Positions 8,641-17,760 of a stretch of DNA of 57,289 nt are shown in pieces. The notes beneath the pieces were generated by a model, which ran no database searches, was not told the origin of the DNA, and saw only the letters and a program-made list of their open reading frames with translations. Source of the stretch: Clostridium sp. Ade.TY (GTDB taxonomy: Bacteria; Bacillota; Clostridia; Clostridiales; Clostridiaceae). The position numbers and the translations under genes were made by a program. The stretch lies in the NCBI RefSeq assembly GCF_000498355.1, contig NZ_AVSV01000018.1, positions 1 through 57,289 on the forward strand, in the 5' to 3' direction. Position 1 is the first letter of the stretch, and every line of letters starts with the position of its first letter.

Positions 8641-9753
8641 TTAGCAAATTCTATCATTTGACTCCCTATCAAATATGTGAATTCTATCTGGTTCAACGTA
8701 AAACATGCCTTTGCTACCTATTGTTAAAGCACTATTACCGTTGACTCTAACAGTTATATTTTGATTATTTGATTTACCATAAATATAACTTTCTGCTCCC
8801 ATACGTTCAACAACGTCAACTTCACATTCTAAAAGTGAATCTTTATTATTTTCAACTAAATTTTCTTCATCCTTTATATCTTCTGGTCTTATTCCAAATA
8901 TAAAGCTTTCTCCCATAAGACCTTTTGTTTTTATAACTTTTCCTTTTTTATCTGAAAGTCTTACTCTACCACCTTTTTTGAAATTAACAAAGAATTGTCC
9001 ATCTTTTTCTTCTATAGTTCCTTCTAAAAAGTTCATTTGTGGACTTCCTATAAATCCTGCAACAAACATATTAGCTGGCTCTGAGTAAATTTCAGAAGGA
9101 CTTGCTACTTGTTGTATTATACCATCTTTCATAACAACAATTCTTGTACCCATTGTCATAGCTTCAACTTGGTCATGAGTTACATATATAAAAGTTGTTT
9201 GTAATTCTTGATATAACTTAGAAATTTCTGTTCTCATTTGAACTCTAAGTTTTGCATCAAGATTTGATAGTGGCTCGTCCATCAAGAAAACTTTAGGATT
9301 TCTAACTATAGCTCTTCCTAACGCAACCCTTTGTCTTTGTCCACCTGAAAGTGCCTTTGGCTTTCTGTCTAATAAATGTTCTATATCTAATATTTTTGCT
9401 GCATCATGTACTTTCTTATCAATTTCTTCCTTTGGTAATTTTCTTAATTTTAATCCAAATGCCATATTATCGTAAACTGTCATATGTGGATATAATGCGT
9501 AGCTTTGGAATACCATTGCTATATCTCTTTCCTTTGGTTCTACATCATTAACTAATTTATCTCCTATATATAGCTCACCTTTTGATATTTCTTCAAGACC
9601 AGCTATCATTCTTAATGTTGTTGATTTACCACAACCTGAAGGACCAACAAAAACTATAAATTCTTTATCTTCTATTTCTAAGTTAAAGTCTTTAACTGCT
9701 GCTACATCTCCTGGGTAAATTTTATAAATATGTTTTAATGATAAATTTGCCAT
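8641..9753 (-). CDS. msmX: MsmX/MalK/UgpC-type sugar ABC transporter ATPase
   Basis: This is the cytosolic ATPase that powers carbohydrate ABC importers (370 residues from the chosen start). It has Walker A GPSGCGKS near residue 38, signature LSGGQRQR, Walker B VFLMDEP, the switch His in YVTHDQ, and a C-terminal OB-like regulatory domain with FGIRPEDI. An in-frame TTG five codons upstream overlaps the GGAGGA ribosome site, so the ATG at 9753 (8 bases from GGAGG) is the better start. No ATPase gene sits inside malEFG, so this one is the likely partner for MalF/MalG and perhaps other sugar importers, as known for MsmX. Confidence 0.93.
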   Translation of the reverse strand: MANLSLKHIYKIYPGDVAAVKDFNLEIEDKEFIVFVGPSGCGKSTTLRMIAGLEEISKGELYIGDKLVNDVEPKERDIAMVFQSYALYPHMTVYDNMAFGLKLRKLPKEEIDKKVHDAAKILDIEHLLDRKPKALSGGQRQRVALGRAIVRNPKVFLMDEPLSNLDAKLRVQMRTEISKLYQELQTTFIYVTHDQVEAMTMGTRIVVMKDGIIQQVASPSEIYSEPANMFVAGFIGSPQMNFLEGTIEEKDGQFFVNFKKGGRVRLSDKKGKVIKTKGLMGESFIFGIRPEDIKDEENLVENNKDSLLECEVDVVERMGAESYIYGKSNNQNITVRVNGNSALTIGSKGMFYVEPDRIHIFDRESNDRIC

Positions 9754-10021
9754 ATTATCTTCCTCCAATAACTAATATAAATTCTAACAAAACCTTATAG
9801 CCTTATATTACATTAGTTAAACATTTTCATCTATGCACAAAAATCACAAAGCTCATGTTATATTTTTGTATAAATTTCTAAAATTTATAAATTTTTAAGT
9901 TATTAGTAAGTTTTTTTATTTTTTAAGTTATATTTCTTTAAGATTGCTTTAAGAGAAACTAAAGTTTCCTTTGTTACTATTTTTATATAGTTAATTTGAA
10001 TTTTTTTGGAGGTTACTACTT

Positions 10022-10522
10022 ATGAATTTAGATATAATTACAAATTATTTTTCACAATATGGACTAATATTTATTTTTATTATTATATTTTTAGAATATC
10101 TTAATTTACCTGGGCTTGCTGCTGGTATTATAATGCCTGCATGTGGTGTTCTTATAGCTAAAGGTAATATTAGCTTTATATCTGCCATAATAATTTCAGT
10201 AATAGCTGGAGTTTTAGCTAGCATCTGTTTATATATTATTGGTCGTTATAGTGGTAATTTTCTATTAAATAAATATGTATCTAAGTTTCCGAATCAAAAA
10301 GATATTATAAATAAAATTTCTAATAGAATAAATGAAAAAGGCAATTATGGAATATTCATAAGCAAACTAATTCCTGTAGCTAGAACTTTAGTAGCAATAC
10401 CAGCTGGTGCTTTTAAAATTAACTTTACCAACTTTGTTTTATTTTCTTCCCTTGGAATTTTTGTTTGGAATACTTTATTTATTAGTGCTGGTTATTTCTT
10501 TGGTAATATAATATTCCCTTAA
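10022..10522 (+). CDS. DedA-family membrane protein
   Basis: This 166-residue DedA/SNARE-associated family protein has four or more hydrophobic segments and conserved blocks FLEYLNLPGLAAGIIMPACG near the N-terminus and SKLIPVARTLVAIPAGAF near residue 115. DedA proteins are linked to lipid flipping and membrane homeostasis. It is slightly shorter than typical members (about 190-220). GGAGG lies 9 bases before the ATG. It is a lone plus-strand gene facing yvcK and shares a bidirectional terminator with it. Confidence 0.88.
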   Translation: MNLDIITNYFSQYGLIFIFIIIFLEYLNLPGLAAGIIMPACGVLIAKGNISFISAIIISVIAGVLASICLYIIGRYSGNFLLNKYVSKFPNQKDIINKISNRINEKGNYGIFISKLIPVARTLVAIPAGAFKINFTNFVLFSSLGIFVWNTLFISAGYFFGNIIFP

Positions 10523-10535
10523 TATAAATAAAAAT

Positions 10536-10576
10536 AGCTAAATAGTATTATGTTTATATTTTAATACTATTTAGCT
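10536..10576. terminator. Bidirectional terminator between dedA and yvcK
   Basis: 15-base arms AGCTAAATAGTATTA/TAATACTATTTAGCT with an 11-base loop are followed by CTTTATTTT on the plus strand and TATTTTTATTT on the minus strand. It serves both convergent genes. Confidence 0.85.
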
Positions 10577-10602
10577 CTTTATTTTCTAATAATCATATCC
10601 TA

Positions 10603-11976
10603 TTATTTCTCTTGATTATTGGAGTTTTCTCTCTTTTGTTTCTTTTCAGTCTTATCTCTTTCTTTTATACGTTGTGAAAGATACATATATTCAATGATTT
10701 TCTTTCTATCATAAAGTAATTTCTTTTCCATTATAGTTTCAACTAATACTTGTGCTAAGTAGTCTGAATCATGCTTTATTGTTCCTTTACTAACTCTTAC
10801 AAGATTTTTTTCAACTATATCAATTCCAAGATCATTTAATTTCTTATTATCAATCTTAACTGGTTCTGATCCTTTTACTTTATATTTTTCTTTCATAAAA
10901 TCACTTATACTACCAACATTTGCAATAACACAATTAACAATATTTTTTCCACCATATTTTCTTAAAACTTTTATATGGTCTGATACATTAAATCCATCAG
11001 TTTCACCTGGTTGTGTCATTACATTTGATATATATATTTTGAATGCATCTGATTTTTTTATTGTGCTTACAATACCATTTACTAAAAGGTTTGGAAGCAC
11101 ACTTGTATAAAGACTTCCTGGTCCCATAACTATTGCATCGGCATCTTCTATTGCTTTAATAGCCTCTTCTAAAGGCTTAGCATCCTTAGGTTCAATAGAT
11201 AGCCTATTTATTTTTGATTTTTGTCTTAAAGCCTCTCCTGGTATATCTGATTCACCTATAACAATATTTCCATTTTCAAGTTCTGCAATTAATTTCATAT
11301 CATCTAATGTAACTGGTAATACTTTACCTGTTACAGCAAGTACTGAACTCATCTTTTGTACTGCTTCTTCAAAGTTTCCTGAAACTCCATCCATAGCAGC
11401 CAAAAATAAATTACCAAAACTTTGTCCTTTAAGCCTTCCATCTTTAAATCTATATTGAAGTAAATCTTCCATCAAAGGCTCTGTATCTGCTAGAGCTAAT
11501 ATACAGTTTCTTATATCACCTGGTGGCAACATACCAAGATCTTCTCTTAAATCTCCTGAACCGCCTCCATCATCTCCAACAGTAACTATAGCAGTTATAT
11601 TTGATGTATAATACTTTAATCCTCTAAGCATTGTTGAAAGTCCAGTACCCCCACCTATAACAACTATTTTAGGTCCTTTTACTAACAGCCTTTTTTCTGT
11701 TATTAATGTCTCTATTTTTCTACTATCTAAAGACATTCTTATATATCCTTTATTCATAAGTGCAATAACAGATTTCATTCCTTCTGTTATTGATATATAC
11801 ATAACAAATATTCCTGTTACATTAAGACATATATAAAATAATTTATAATAAATATCATATACTCTATGGGTAACTAATTCATTAAATCCAAATGCTATTA
11901 AAAGTACTCCAAATAAACCAAATGCAATCCATCTCTTAACCCTAATACCAGGTTTTATCCAATCAGAGAGCCTCAT
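10603..11976 (-). CDS. yvcK: YvcK, gluconeogenesis/cell-shape factor (CofD-like)
   Basis: YvcK binds UDP-sugars and is needed for normal morphology and growth on gluconeogenic carbon sources in Bacillus. This copy has 457 residues. The N-terminal part (about 1-75) has two membrane segments that B. subtilis YvcK lacks but many clostridial and actinobacterial forms carry. The CofD-like core has [14 protein letters not shown] near residue 107, VGDDGGGSG, and MGPGSLYTS. Its ATG overlaps the rapZ stop (ATGA), so it is translationally coupled to rapZ. The usual next gene, whiA, is absent here; transcription ends at the shared terminator with dedA. Confidence 0.93.
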   Translation of the reverse strand: MRLSDWIKPGIRVKRWIAFGLFGVLLIAFGFNELVTHRVYDIYYKLFYICLNVTGIFVMYISITEGMKSVIALMNKGYIRMSLDSRKIETLITEKRLLVKGPKIVVIGGGTGLSTMLRGLKYYTSNITAIVTVGDDGGGSGDLREDLGMLPPGDIRNCILALADTEPLMEDLLQYRFKDGRLKGQSFGNLFLAAMDGVSGNFEEAVQKMSSVLAVTGKVLPVTLDDMKLIAELENGNIVIGESDIPGEALRQKSKINRLSIEPKDAKPLEEAIKAIEDADAIVMGPGSLYTSVLPNLLVNGIVSTIKKSDAFKIYISNVMTQPGETDGFNVSDHIKVLRKYGGKNIVNCVIANVGSISDFMKEKYKVKGSEPVKIDNKKLNDLGIDIVEKNLVRVSKGTIKHDSDYLAQVLVETIMEKKLLYDRKKIIEYMYLSQRIKERDKTEKKQKRENSNNQEK

Positions 11977-12851
11977 AGTTTCTTTTCTCCCTTATTTACA
12001 TCTTCAACTATGTCTCTATGCTCTATGCCTGTTTTATATCCTTCTTCAGCTAAAAGTTCATATACTCTATTTGCTATTGCAACTGATCTATGTCTTCCAC
12101 CTGTACATCCTATAGAAATAATAAGTTGTCTCTTTCCTTCTTTAGTATAATTAGGAATTAAAAACTTTAACATATCCATAAGTTTTTCTAAAAATCCTTC
12201 TGTTTCCTTTTGCTCTAAAACATACTTTTTAACTGGTTCATCTAACCCTGAAAACTGTTTTAATTCAGGTATATAAAATGGATTTGGAATAAATCTAACA
12301 TCAAATACTAAATCTGAATCAACTGGTATTCCATATTTAAATCCAAAACTTAACACAGTTACTGAAAGCTCCTTATCTGGTTCTTCTGCTGAACCATAAT
12401 ATGAATTCATTTTTTCTCTTAAATCTCTAATAGCATATTTTGATGTATCAATTATTACATCAGCTCTATCTTTAACTTCTCTAAGTTTATTTCTCTCTTC
12501 AATTATTCCTGTAAGTACACGAGACTTTGGTGAAAGAGGATGGCTTCTTCTTGCTTCTTTAAATCTCTTTACTAACACTTCATTTGATGCTTCTAAGAAT
12601 AAAATTTCATATTTAAAATCATTATTCTTTAAATATACTAAACTCTCAAATAAGTCATCAAAGAATACTCCACCTCTTATATCTGTAACTATTGCTACTT
12701 TTTCTATATTCCCATTCTTGCAAGCCTCTGCAAACTTAGGTATTAATTGTGGTGGAAGGTTATCAACACAAAAGTATCCTAAATCTTCTAAACTTCTTGT
12801 TGCTTCTGTCTTTCCTGCTCCTGATAATCCTGTAACTATTACAAATCTCAT
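11973..12851 (-). CDS. rapZ: RNase adapter protein RapZ (YvcJ)
   Basis: RapZ/YvcJ is a nucleotide-binding protein (292 residues). The N-terminal P-loop is GLSGAGKT at residues 8-15, and the Walker-B-like region contains DIRGG. The C-terminal ligand-binding domain has [12 protein letters not shown] near residue 247. In enterobacteria it controls GlmS mRNA decay; in Firmicutes its role is less clear. AAAGGAGGAG precedes the ATG. It overlaps yvcK by four bases, the conserved pairing. Confidence 0.94.
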   Translation of the reverse strand: MRFVIVTGLSGAGKTEATRSLEDLGYFCVDNLPPQLIPKFAEACKNGNIEKVAIVTDIRGGVFFDDLFESLVYLKNNDFKYEILFLEASNEVLVKRFKEARRSHPLSPKSRVLTGIIEERNKLREVKDRADVIIDTSKYAIRDLREKMNSYYGSAEEPDKELSVTVLSFGFKYGIPVDSDLVFDVRFIPNPFYIPELKQFSGLDEPVKKYVLEQKETEGFLEKLMDMLKFLIPNYTKEGKRQLIISIGCTGGRHRSVAIANRVYELLAEEGYKTGIEHRDIVEDVNKGEKKL

Positions 12852-12883
12852 ACCTACTCCTCCTTTAAGTCTAATTTATAATA

Positions 12884-12910
12884 ATTATACCATATATATA
12901 TTCTTTTCAA
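12884..12910 (-). promoter_or_regulatory. Likely sigma-A promoter of rapZ-yvcK
   Basis: On the minus strand TTGAAA (or ATTGAA, one base over) is separated from TATAAT by 15-16 bases, which is slightly short. The -10 lies about 33 bases before the ATG. Confidence 0.5.
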
Positions 12911-13123
12911 TGTATAATTCAAACTTCTACCTAACATTGTAATCTTAATAACGAATTATATTATAAATCACTCTGTTTATCTTTTATAGATTATTTAAAT
13001 AATTTAAGAAACTCTTTATTTTCTAGAATTATTTTACATATATAGTTAATAGTTTTCTACAATAATCAAAAATTTATTTATCTTTTTATTCTTTAATATA
13101 TTCTCTAATTAATATATATTTAC

Positions 13124-13156
13124 AAAAAAATAAGCTCATAAAAATGAGCTTATTTT
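13124..13156 (-). terminator. Terminator of murB
   Basis: 9-bp stem TAAGCTCAT/ATGAGCTTA with a 4-base loop, followed on the minus strand by a run of seven U. Confidence 0.9.
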
Positions 13157-13178
13157 AAAATAACAAAATCTAACTTTA

Positions 13179-14084
13179 TTAGTCTTCTCCGATTATTCTA
13201 ACTTCAGGATGAAGATCTACACCAAATTGATCTTTAACTTCTTTTTGAATATGTGCTATAAGATCTAATATATCTTTAGCTGTTGCTCCACCCTTATTTA
13301 TAACAAAACCTGAATGTTTTGATGATACAGCAGCTCCCCCTATTGAATATCCTTTAAGTCCAGCATCTTGAATTAACTTTCCAGCAAAATATCCTTCTGG
13401 TCTTTTAAATGTACTTCCTGCTGATGGATATTCTAATGGTTGCTTTGATTCTCTCTTTTCAGTTAAATCTTCAACTACATTTTTTATATTTTCATATTCT
13501 CCATCATTTAAATTAAAAGTAGCTTCTAAAACTATTCCATTTTCAGTCATTACTTTTGAAGTTCTATATCCTAACTTTAACTCTTCATTATTATGACTTA
13601 CTATGTTTCCATCTTCTAATAAAACTTCTGCACTTTCAATAATATCTTTAATTTCTCCACCATAAGCACCTGCATTCATAAATACAGCGCCTCCAATAGA
13701 TCCTGGTATACCGCAAGCAAACTCTAAACCTGTTAACTTATTCTCTAATGCTGCATTTGAAACATCCTTTAAAAGAGCCCCAGTTTCAGCAATAATCTTA
13801 TTTCCTTCTACTCTTATGTTGTTAAGCTCTGTAAGTTTTATTACTACTCCTCTAATTCCACCATCTTTAACAAGTAAATTAGAACCATTACCTATAACGT
13901 AATAAGGAATGTTATTTTTTAAACAAACTTTTATAGTTTTAACTACTTGCTCTTTTGTATTAGGTTTAAGTAATACATCTACTGGTCCACCAACTTTAAA
14001 ATATATATGATCACGCATTTTTGCATTAAACTCTATTTGATTTTCTGAATATATGTTTTTGAATAATTCACTATACTTATTCAT
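13179..14084 (-). CDS. murB: UDP-N-acetylenolpyruvoylglucosamine reductase
   Basis: MurB is the FAD/NADPH reductase that makes UDP-MurNAc, the second committed step of peptidoglycan synthesis (301 residues, short Firmicute type). An FAD-binding domain covers about residues 25-195, with [11 protein letters not shown] and [20 protein letters not shown]. The C-terminal domain carries the proton-donor Ser in [12 protein letters not shown] and ends in HPEVRIIGE with the catalytic Glu. It is monocistronic, with its own strong terminator; the order near rapZ is common in clostridia. Confidence 0.96.
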   Translation of the reverse strand: MNKYSELFKNIYSENQIEFNAKMRDHIYFKVGGPVDVLLKPNTKEQVVKTIKVCLKNNIPYYVIGNGSNLLVKDGGIRGVVIKLTELNNIRVEGNKIIAETGALLKDVSNAALENKLTGLEFACGIPGSIGGAVFMNAGAYGGEIKDIIESAEVLLEDGNIVSHNNEELKLGYRTSKVMTENGIVLEATFNLNDGEYENIKNVVEDLTEKRESKQPLEYPSAGSTFKRPEGYFAGKLIQDAGLKGYSIGGAAVSSKHSGFVINKGGATAKDILDLIAHIQKEVKDQFGVDLHPEVRIIGED

Positions 14085-14184
14085 CCATAAAACTCCTTGA
14101 AATATATTTTTTTTACAATTAATTAGTATATGCTAAATTGGAAATTAAAACAAGTCTTTTACCATTACATTTATATTATTTTAA

Positions 14185-16053
14185 TTAAATTTTAGTTCCA
14201 TTAAAATATTCTACTATACTTTTAGCTGCTTTTAAATCTATACTTTTTGTATCTAAAAGCTCTTCTAATGTTGCTTTCTTAACATTTTCAACGCTACCAA
14301 ATTTCATAAGAAGTTCTTTTCTCCTCTTAGCTCCAATATTCGGTATATCATCTAGTATAGAGTGAAGTGTTCTCTTATCTCTAAGAGACCTATGATATGT
14401 TATTGCAAATCTATGTACTTCATCCTGTATTCTTCTTATAAGCTGCATAAGATTTGAACTTCTATTTATTATAAGCTCTTCATTATTATATATAATACCT
14501 CTAGTTTGGTGCTTATCATCCTTTACAAGTCCACATACAGGTATTTCTATTCCTAACTTATTTAAAACCTCTAATGCTATATTGATTTGTCCTTTTCCCC
14601 CATCCATCATTATTAAATCAGGAAAGTTAGAAAACTTACCTTTTGAAAAAACTAGATTTCTTTCTTGAATTTCTTTTATTTCTTTTAATCCATGTTCAAA
14701 TCTTCTTTCTAGTATTTCTCTCATACTATCATAATCATTAGCACCTTTTACAGTTTTTATTCTAAATCTTCTATAATCACTATTTTTTGCTTTTCCGTTT
14801 TCAAAAACAATCATACTTCCTACAGAATCAACACCTTGTATATTAGATATATCATAGGCTTCTATTCTACTTGGAATATCATCTAAATTAAGTAGTTCTC
14901 TAAGTTCTTCTAAAGAAATTCTATTTATTTCTTTCTCTTTTAAAATTTTATCTTTAAATTGTTCCAATGTTATTTTGGCATTTTCTTTTACCATTTCTAA
15001 CATACTTTTTTTATCACCTTTTTTAGGAATTTTAATCCAAACTTTAGAACCTCTCTTTACAGTTAATAATTCCTCTAAAACATCTTGATCAAAAACATCT
15101 GGTACATATATATTTTTAGCTATCTTTGATGCACCACTATAAAAGTTAACTATAAACTTAGCTATAACTTCACTTTCTTCTTCACCAGCTGTATTTTCAA
15201 TCATAAAGTGTTCTCTTCCAGTAACCTTACCTTCTCTTAAGAAGAAAACTTGAACACAACTATCTTTTTCATCACTATATATATTTATAAAATCTTCATC
15301 TTCATCAGTTACTTTAAACATTTTTTGTTTTTGAACTAAAGTTTCTATTGCAAGTATTTTATCTCTATAAGATGCTGCCTTTTCAAATTCTAAATTTACT
15401 GCAGATTCTTCCATGTTCTTTTTAAGTTCTAATGTAACATCTTTATCTTTTCCATTTAATATATCAATTACTGAATTTATCATTTTACCATAATCACTTT
15501 TTGAAACATATCCACCACAAGGTGCATTACATTTATTTATATGAAAGTTTAAACAAGGCCTAGTTTTTTCTCCACCTTCAACAATAGATCTTTTACATGT
15601 CCTTATTGGAAATACTTTTCTTATTAAATTTATAGTTTCATATACTGCTGCACCATTAGTGTATGGTCCAAAATATTTATTCCCATCCTTTGCAAAATTT
15701 CTTGTTACAAAAACTCTTGGAAAATCCTCATTAGTAGTTATTTTTATAAAAGGATAAAATTTATCATCTTTTAAAGATATATTATATTTAGGACTATACT
15801 TTTTTATTAAATTACATTCTAATATTAAAGCTTCAACCTCGGAGTCTGTAATTATATATTCAAATTCAGCTATATTTTTTACCATAGCTTTTACTTTTTC
15901 TGAATGATTTTTTGAATTTCTAAAATATTGTCTTACTCTATTTTTTAAATTTTTTGCTTTACCAACATAAATTATTTCTCCAAGATTATTTTTCATTAAA
16001 TAGACTCCTGGATTGTCTGGTAGTATTTTTAATTGATATTCAAAATCAAAAAT
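14185..16053 (-). CDS. uvrC: Excinuclease ABC subunit C
   Basis: UvrC makes both incisions in nucleotide excision repair, working with UvrA and UvrB, which are also in this window. Domains in order: GIY-YIG nuclease at the N-terminus (NPGVYLMKNNLGEIIYVGKA), a cysteine cluster (CKRS...CLNFHINKCNAPC), a UVR motif that binds UvrB (FEKAASYRDKI), an RNase-H-like nuclease (IEAYDISNIQGVDSVGSM), and C-terminal HhH. An in-frame TTG at 16068 overlaps the GGAGGGG ribosome site. The protein should begin (M)FDFEYQL, and the codon there is ATT at 16053, 8 bases from GGAGG. So an ATT start (622 residues) is my best reading; if only TTG works, the gene begins at 16068. Confidence 0.95.
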   Translation of the reverse strand: MFDFEYQLKILPDNPGVYLMKNNLGEIIYVGKAKNLKNRVRQYFRNSKNHSEKVKAMVKNIAEFEYIITDSEVEALILECNLIKKYSPKYNISLKDDKFYPFIKITTNEDFPRVFVTRNFAKDGNKYFGPYTNGAAVYETINLIRKVFPIRTCKRSIVEGGEKTRPCLNFHINKCNAPCGGYVSKSDYGKMINSVIDILNGKDKDVTLELKKNMEESAVNLEFEKAASYRDKILAIETLVQKQKMFKVTDEDEDFINIYSDEKDSCVQVFFLREGKVTGREHFMIENTAGEEESEVIAKFIVNFYSGASKIAKNIYVPDVFDQDVLEELLTVKRGSKVWIKIPKKGDKKSMLEMVKENAKITLEQFKDKILKEKEINRISLEELRELLNLDDIPSRIEAYDISNIQGVDSVGSMIVFENGKAKNSDYRRFRIKTVKGANDYDSMREILERRFEHGLKEIKEIQERNLVFSKGKFSNFPDLIMMDGGKGQINIALEVLNKLGIEIPVCGLVKDDKHQTRGIIYNNEELIINRSSNLMQLIRRIQDEVHRFAITYHRSLRDKRTLHSILDDIPNIGAKRRKELLMKFGSVENVKKATLEELLDTKSIDLKAAKSIVEYFNGTKI

Positions 16054-16150
16054 TCTAATCCCCTCCAAACTATAATAATTATTATATAAACAATTATATC
16101 ACTTAAGTAAAGTAATTTTATCTTAAAATTAAATCTCAATTAATCAAAAT

Positions 16151-16170
16151 AAAAAAGTGGCTTTCGCCAC
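16151..16170 (-). terminator. Terminator-like hairpin upstream of uvrC
   Basis: The stem GTGGC/GCCAC with a four-base loop is followed by UUUUUU on the minus strand. It lies about 80 bases beyond the PBP gene terminator and 100 bases before uvrC. It may be a second stop for read-through or an attenuator in the uvrC leader. Confidence 0.65.
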
Positions 16171-16250
16171 ATTATTTAATTTACTCTTTTAATTTTGAAA
16201 CCTTTATAAATAGGCTTACATATTAACTTTATATACTTTTATATACATTA

Positions 16251-16278
16251 AAAAAGAGCATTTTAAAATGCTCTTTTT
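16251..16278 (-). terminator. Terminator of the FHA-FtsW-PBP2 operon
   Basis: AAAAAGAGCATTTT/AAAATGCTCTTTTT palindrome directly after the PBP stop, ending in a U-run on the minus strand. Confidence 0.85.
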
Positions 16279-16280
16279 AT

Positions 16281-17759
16281 TTATTTGTTTAATTCACCAT
16301 TCATTACTTTGCCTGCAACTGTTGCTGCTTTTCCAGCTCCAAATCCACCATCTTCAACTATTACTGCTACTAATATTTTAGGATTATTTGCTGGTGCAAA
16401 ACCTACAAACCATGAATGCGGTTCTGCAGGAGTACCATTTGGATTATTATGATCTGCAGTTCCTGTTTTTCCTGCTGCATTTATTCCATCAAAGAAACTC
16501 CATTTCCCACTTTTTACATTGTTATCAACTAATCCTTGCATATAACCTTTAATAGTTGTAGCTTGATCTTCAGTCATAGCTTTTCTATATTCTTTAGACT
16601 GCATTGTTTCAACAGTTTTACCTTTGTCATTAACAACACTCTTTACTAATTGTGGCTCCATTATAACTCCATTATTTGCAACTGCTGAAGCTGCAAGTGC
16701 CATTTGCATCGGTGTTGCAAGTATACTACTTTGACCAATACCACTTTGAGCAATTTCACCAATTTGATAACTTTCAAGCTTAGGAAATTTACTAGGAGTT
16801 ATATTAAATCCATTTGCAGGTATTTGACTATTAAATCCAAAACCTTCTGCTGTTTTTAACAACTTATCATTTCCAAGCTGCATAGCAAGTGTTCCGTAAA
16901 CAACATTACTTGAAACTATAAATGCTTTTCTTAAATCAATATTTCCATAAGAAGCACCACCTGCATTTTTCATAGTTCTTCCGTCTGGAAATTTAATTTC
17001 ACCATTATCATCGAAAGTTTTACTTGTAACTCCTGGAATATTTTCAAGAGCACTTGTCGTTGTTATTATCTTAAATGTTGAACCTGGTGGATATAATCCT
17101 CCAGTAGCTCTATTTATAAGCGGACTATGCAATTGATCACCTGAATTAGCCTTTTTCATCTCAGATGCTAACTTATTAGGATTAAAACTTGGCTTTGAAA
17201 CTGAAGCTAATACTTCTCCTGTTTTAGGATTAAGTGCAACAACTGCACCTCTATTATCCCCTAATGCATCATAAGCTATTTTCTGAATCTTAGTATCAAG
17301 TGTAGTAAATACAGTGTTTCCTATTTTATTCTTATCATTATTTCTATCTTCAAAAGCCTTTTTTAAATTATCTATGCTAAAATTATGAAGTAAATCTGTG
17401 AAACTTGATGATGAACAAGTAGTAAGTTGTTTATCATAAGCATCCTCAAGTCCTGATATTCCAAATCTACTATCAACGTATCCTATTGGATGAGCATATA
17501 AAGCTCCATATTCATACTCTCTATCTTGGGTATTATTTTTTTCTCTTACACTTTTTGCAATTATATTTCCGTCTCTATCTTTTATGTCTCCTCTTAAGAC
17601 TTCATTTCTTTTTGCCCAAGCTCTTTGGTTACCTGGCATTTCTGCAATCTTAGGAGCTTTAAATACCTGAAAATAAGCCATATAGGATATAAGGGCTATA
17701 AGTAAAAATAAGAAAACAATCATTACTTTTGTTACACTATTTTTAATATCACCTTTCAT
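16281..17759 (-). CDS. Class B penicillin-binding protein (PbpA/PBP2-like transpeptidase)
   Basis: This is a membrane-anchored D,D-transpeptidase that crosslinks peptidoglycan (492 residues). One N-terminal membrane helix spans about residues 10-30, then a short pedestal region with VLRGDIKDRDGNIIA. The transpeptidase domain has the active-site SxxK as STFK in PPGSTFKI near residue 227, SSN in FIVSSNVVYG, and KTG in AAGKTGTADH. It is shorter than SpoVD or E. coli PBP2 and resembles the actinobacterial PbpA type. The ATG follows the FtsW-like stop by one base with GAGGAGGG as ribosome site, so the polymerase and crosslinker are made together. Confidence 0.92.
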   Translation of the reverse strand: MKGDIKNSVTKVMIVFLFLLIALISYMAYFQVFKAPKIAEMPGNQRAWAKRNEVLRGDIKDRDGNIIAKSVREKNNTQDREYEYGALYAHPIGYVDSRFGISGLEDAYDKQLTTCSSSSFTDLLHNFSIDNLKKAFEDRNNDKNKIGNTVFTTLDTKIQKIAYDALGDNRGAVVALNPKTGEVLASVSKPSFNPNKLASEMKKANSGDQLHSPLINRATGGLYPPGSTFKIITTTSALENIPGVTSKTFDDNGEIKFPDGRTMKNAGGASYGNIDLRKAFIVSSNVVYGTLAMQLGNDKLLKTAEGFGFNSQIPANGFNITPSKFPKLESYQIGEIAQSGIGQSSILATPMQMALAASAVANNGVIMEPQLVKSVVNDKGKTVETMQSKEYRKAMTEDQATTIKGYMQGLVDNNVKSGKWSFFDGINAAGKTGTADHNNPNGTPAEPHSWFVGFAPANNPKILVAVIVEDGGFGAGKAATVAGKVMNGELNK

Positions 17760-17760
17760 T

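Larger units (their letters stand above)
12852..13178. other. Intergenic region between rapZ and murB
   Basis: This 327-bp AT-rich gap holds the likely rapZ promoter on its left side and the murB terminator on its right side. The middle (about 12,915-13,120) has no convincing ORF or RNA gene that I can see. Confidence 0.6.

Noticed and set aside
8641..9768. TTG start five codons earlier for msmX
   Set aside because: The TTG is part of the TTGGAGGA ribosome site, so it cannot be the start. The same holds for TTGGAGGGG before the tkt C-subunit and uvrC.
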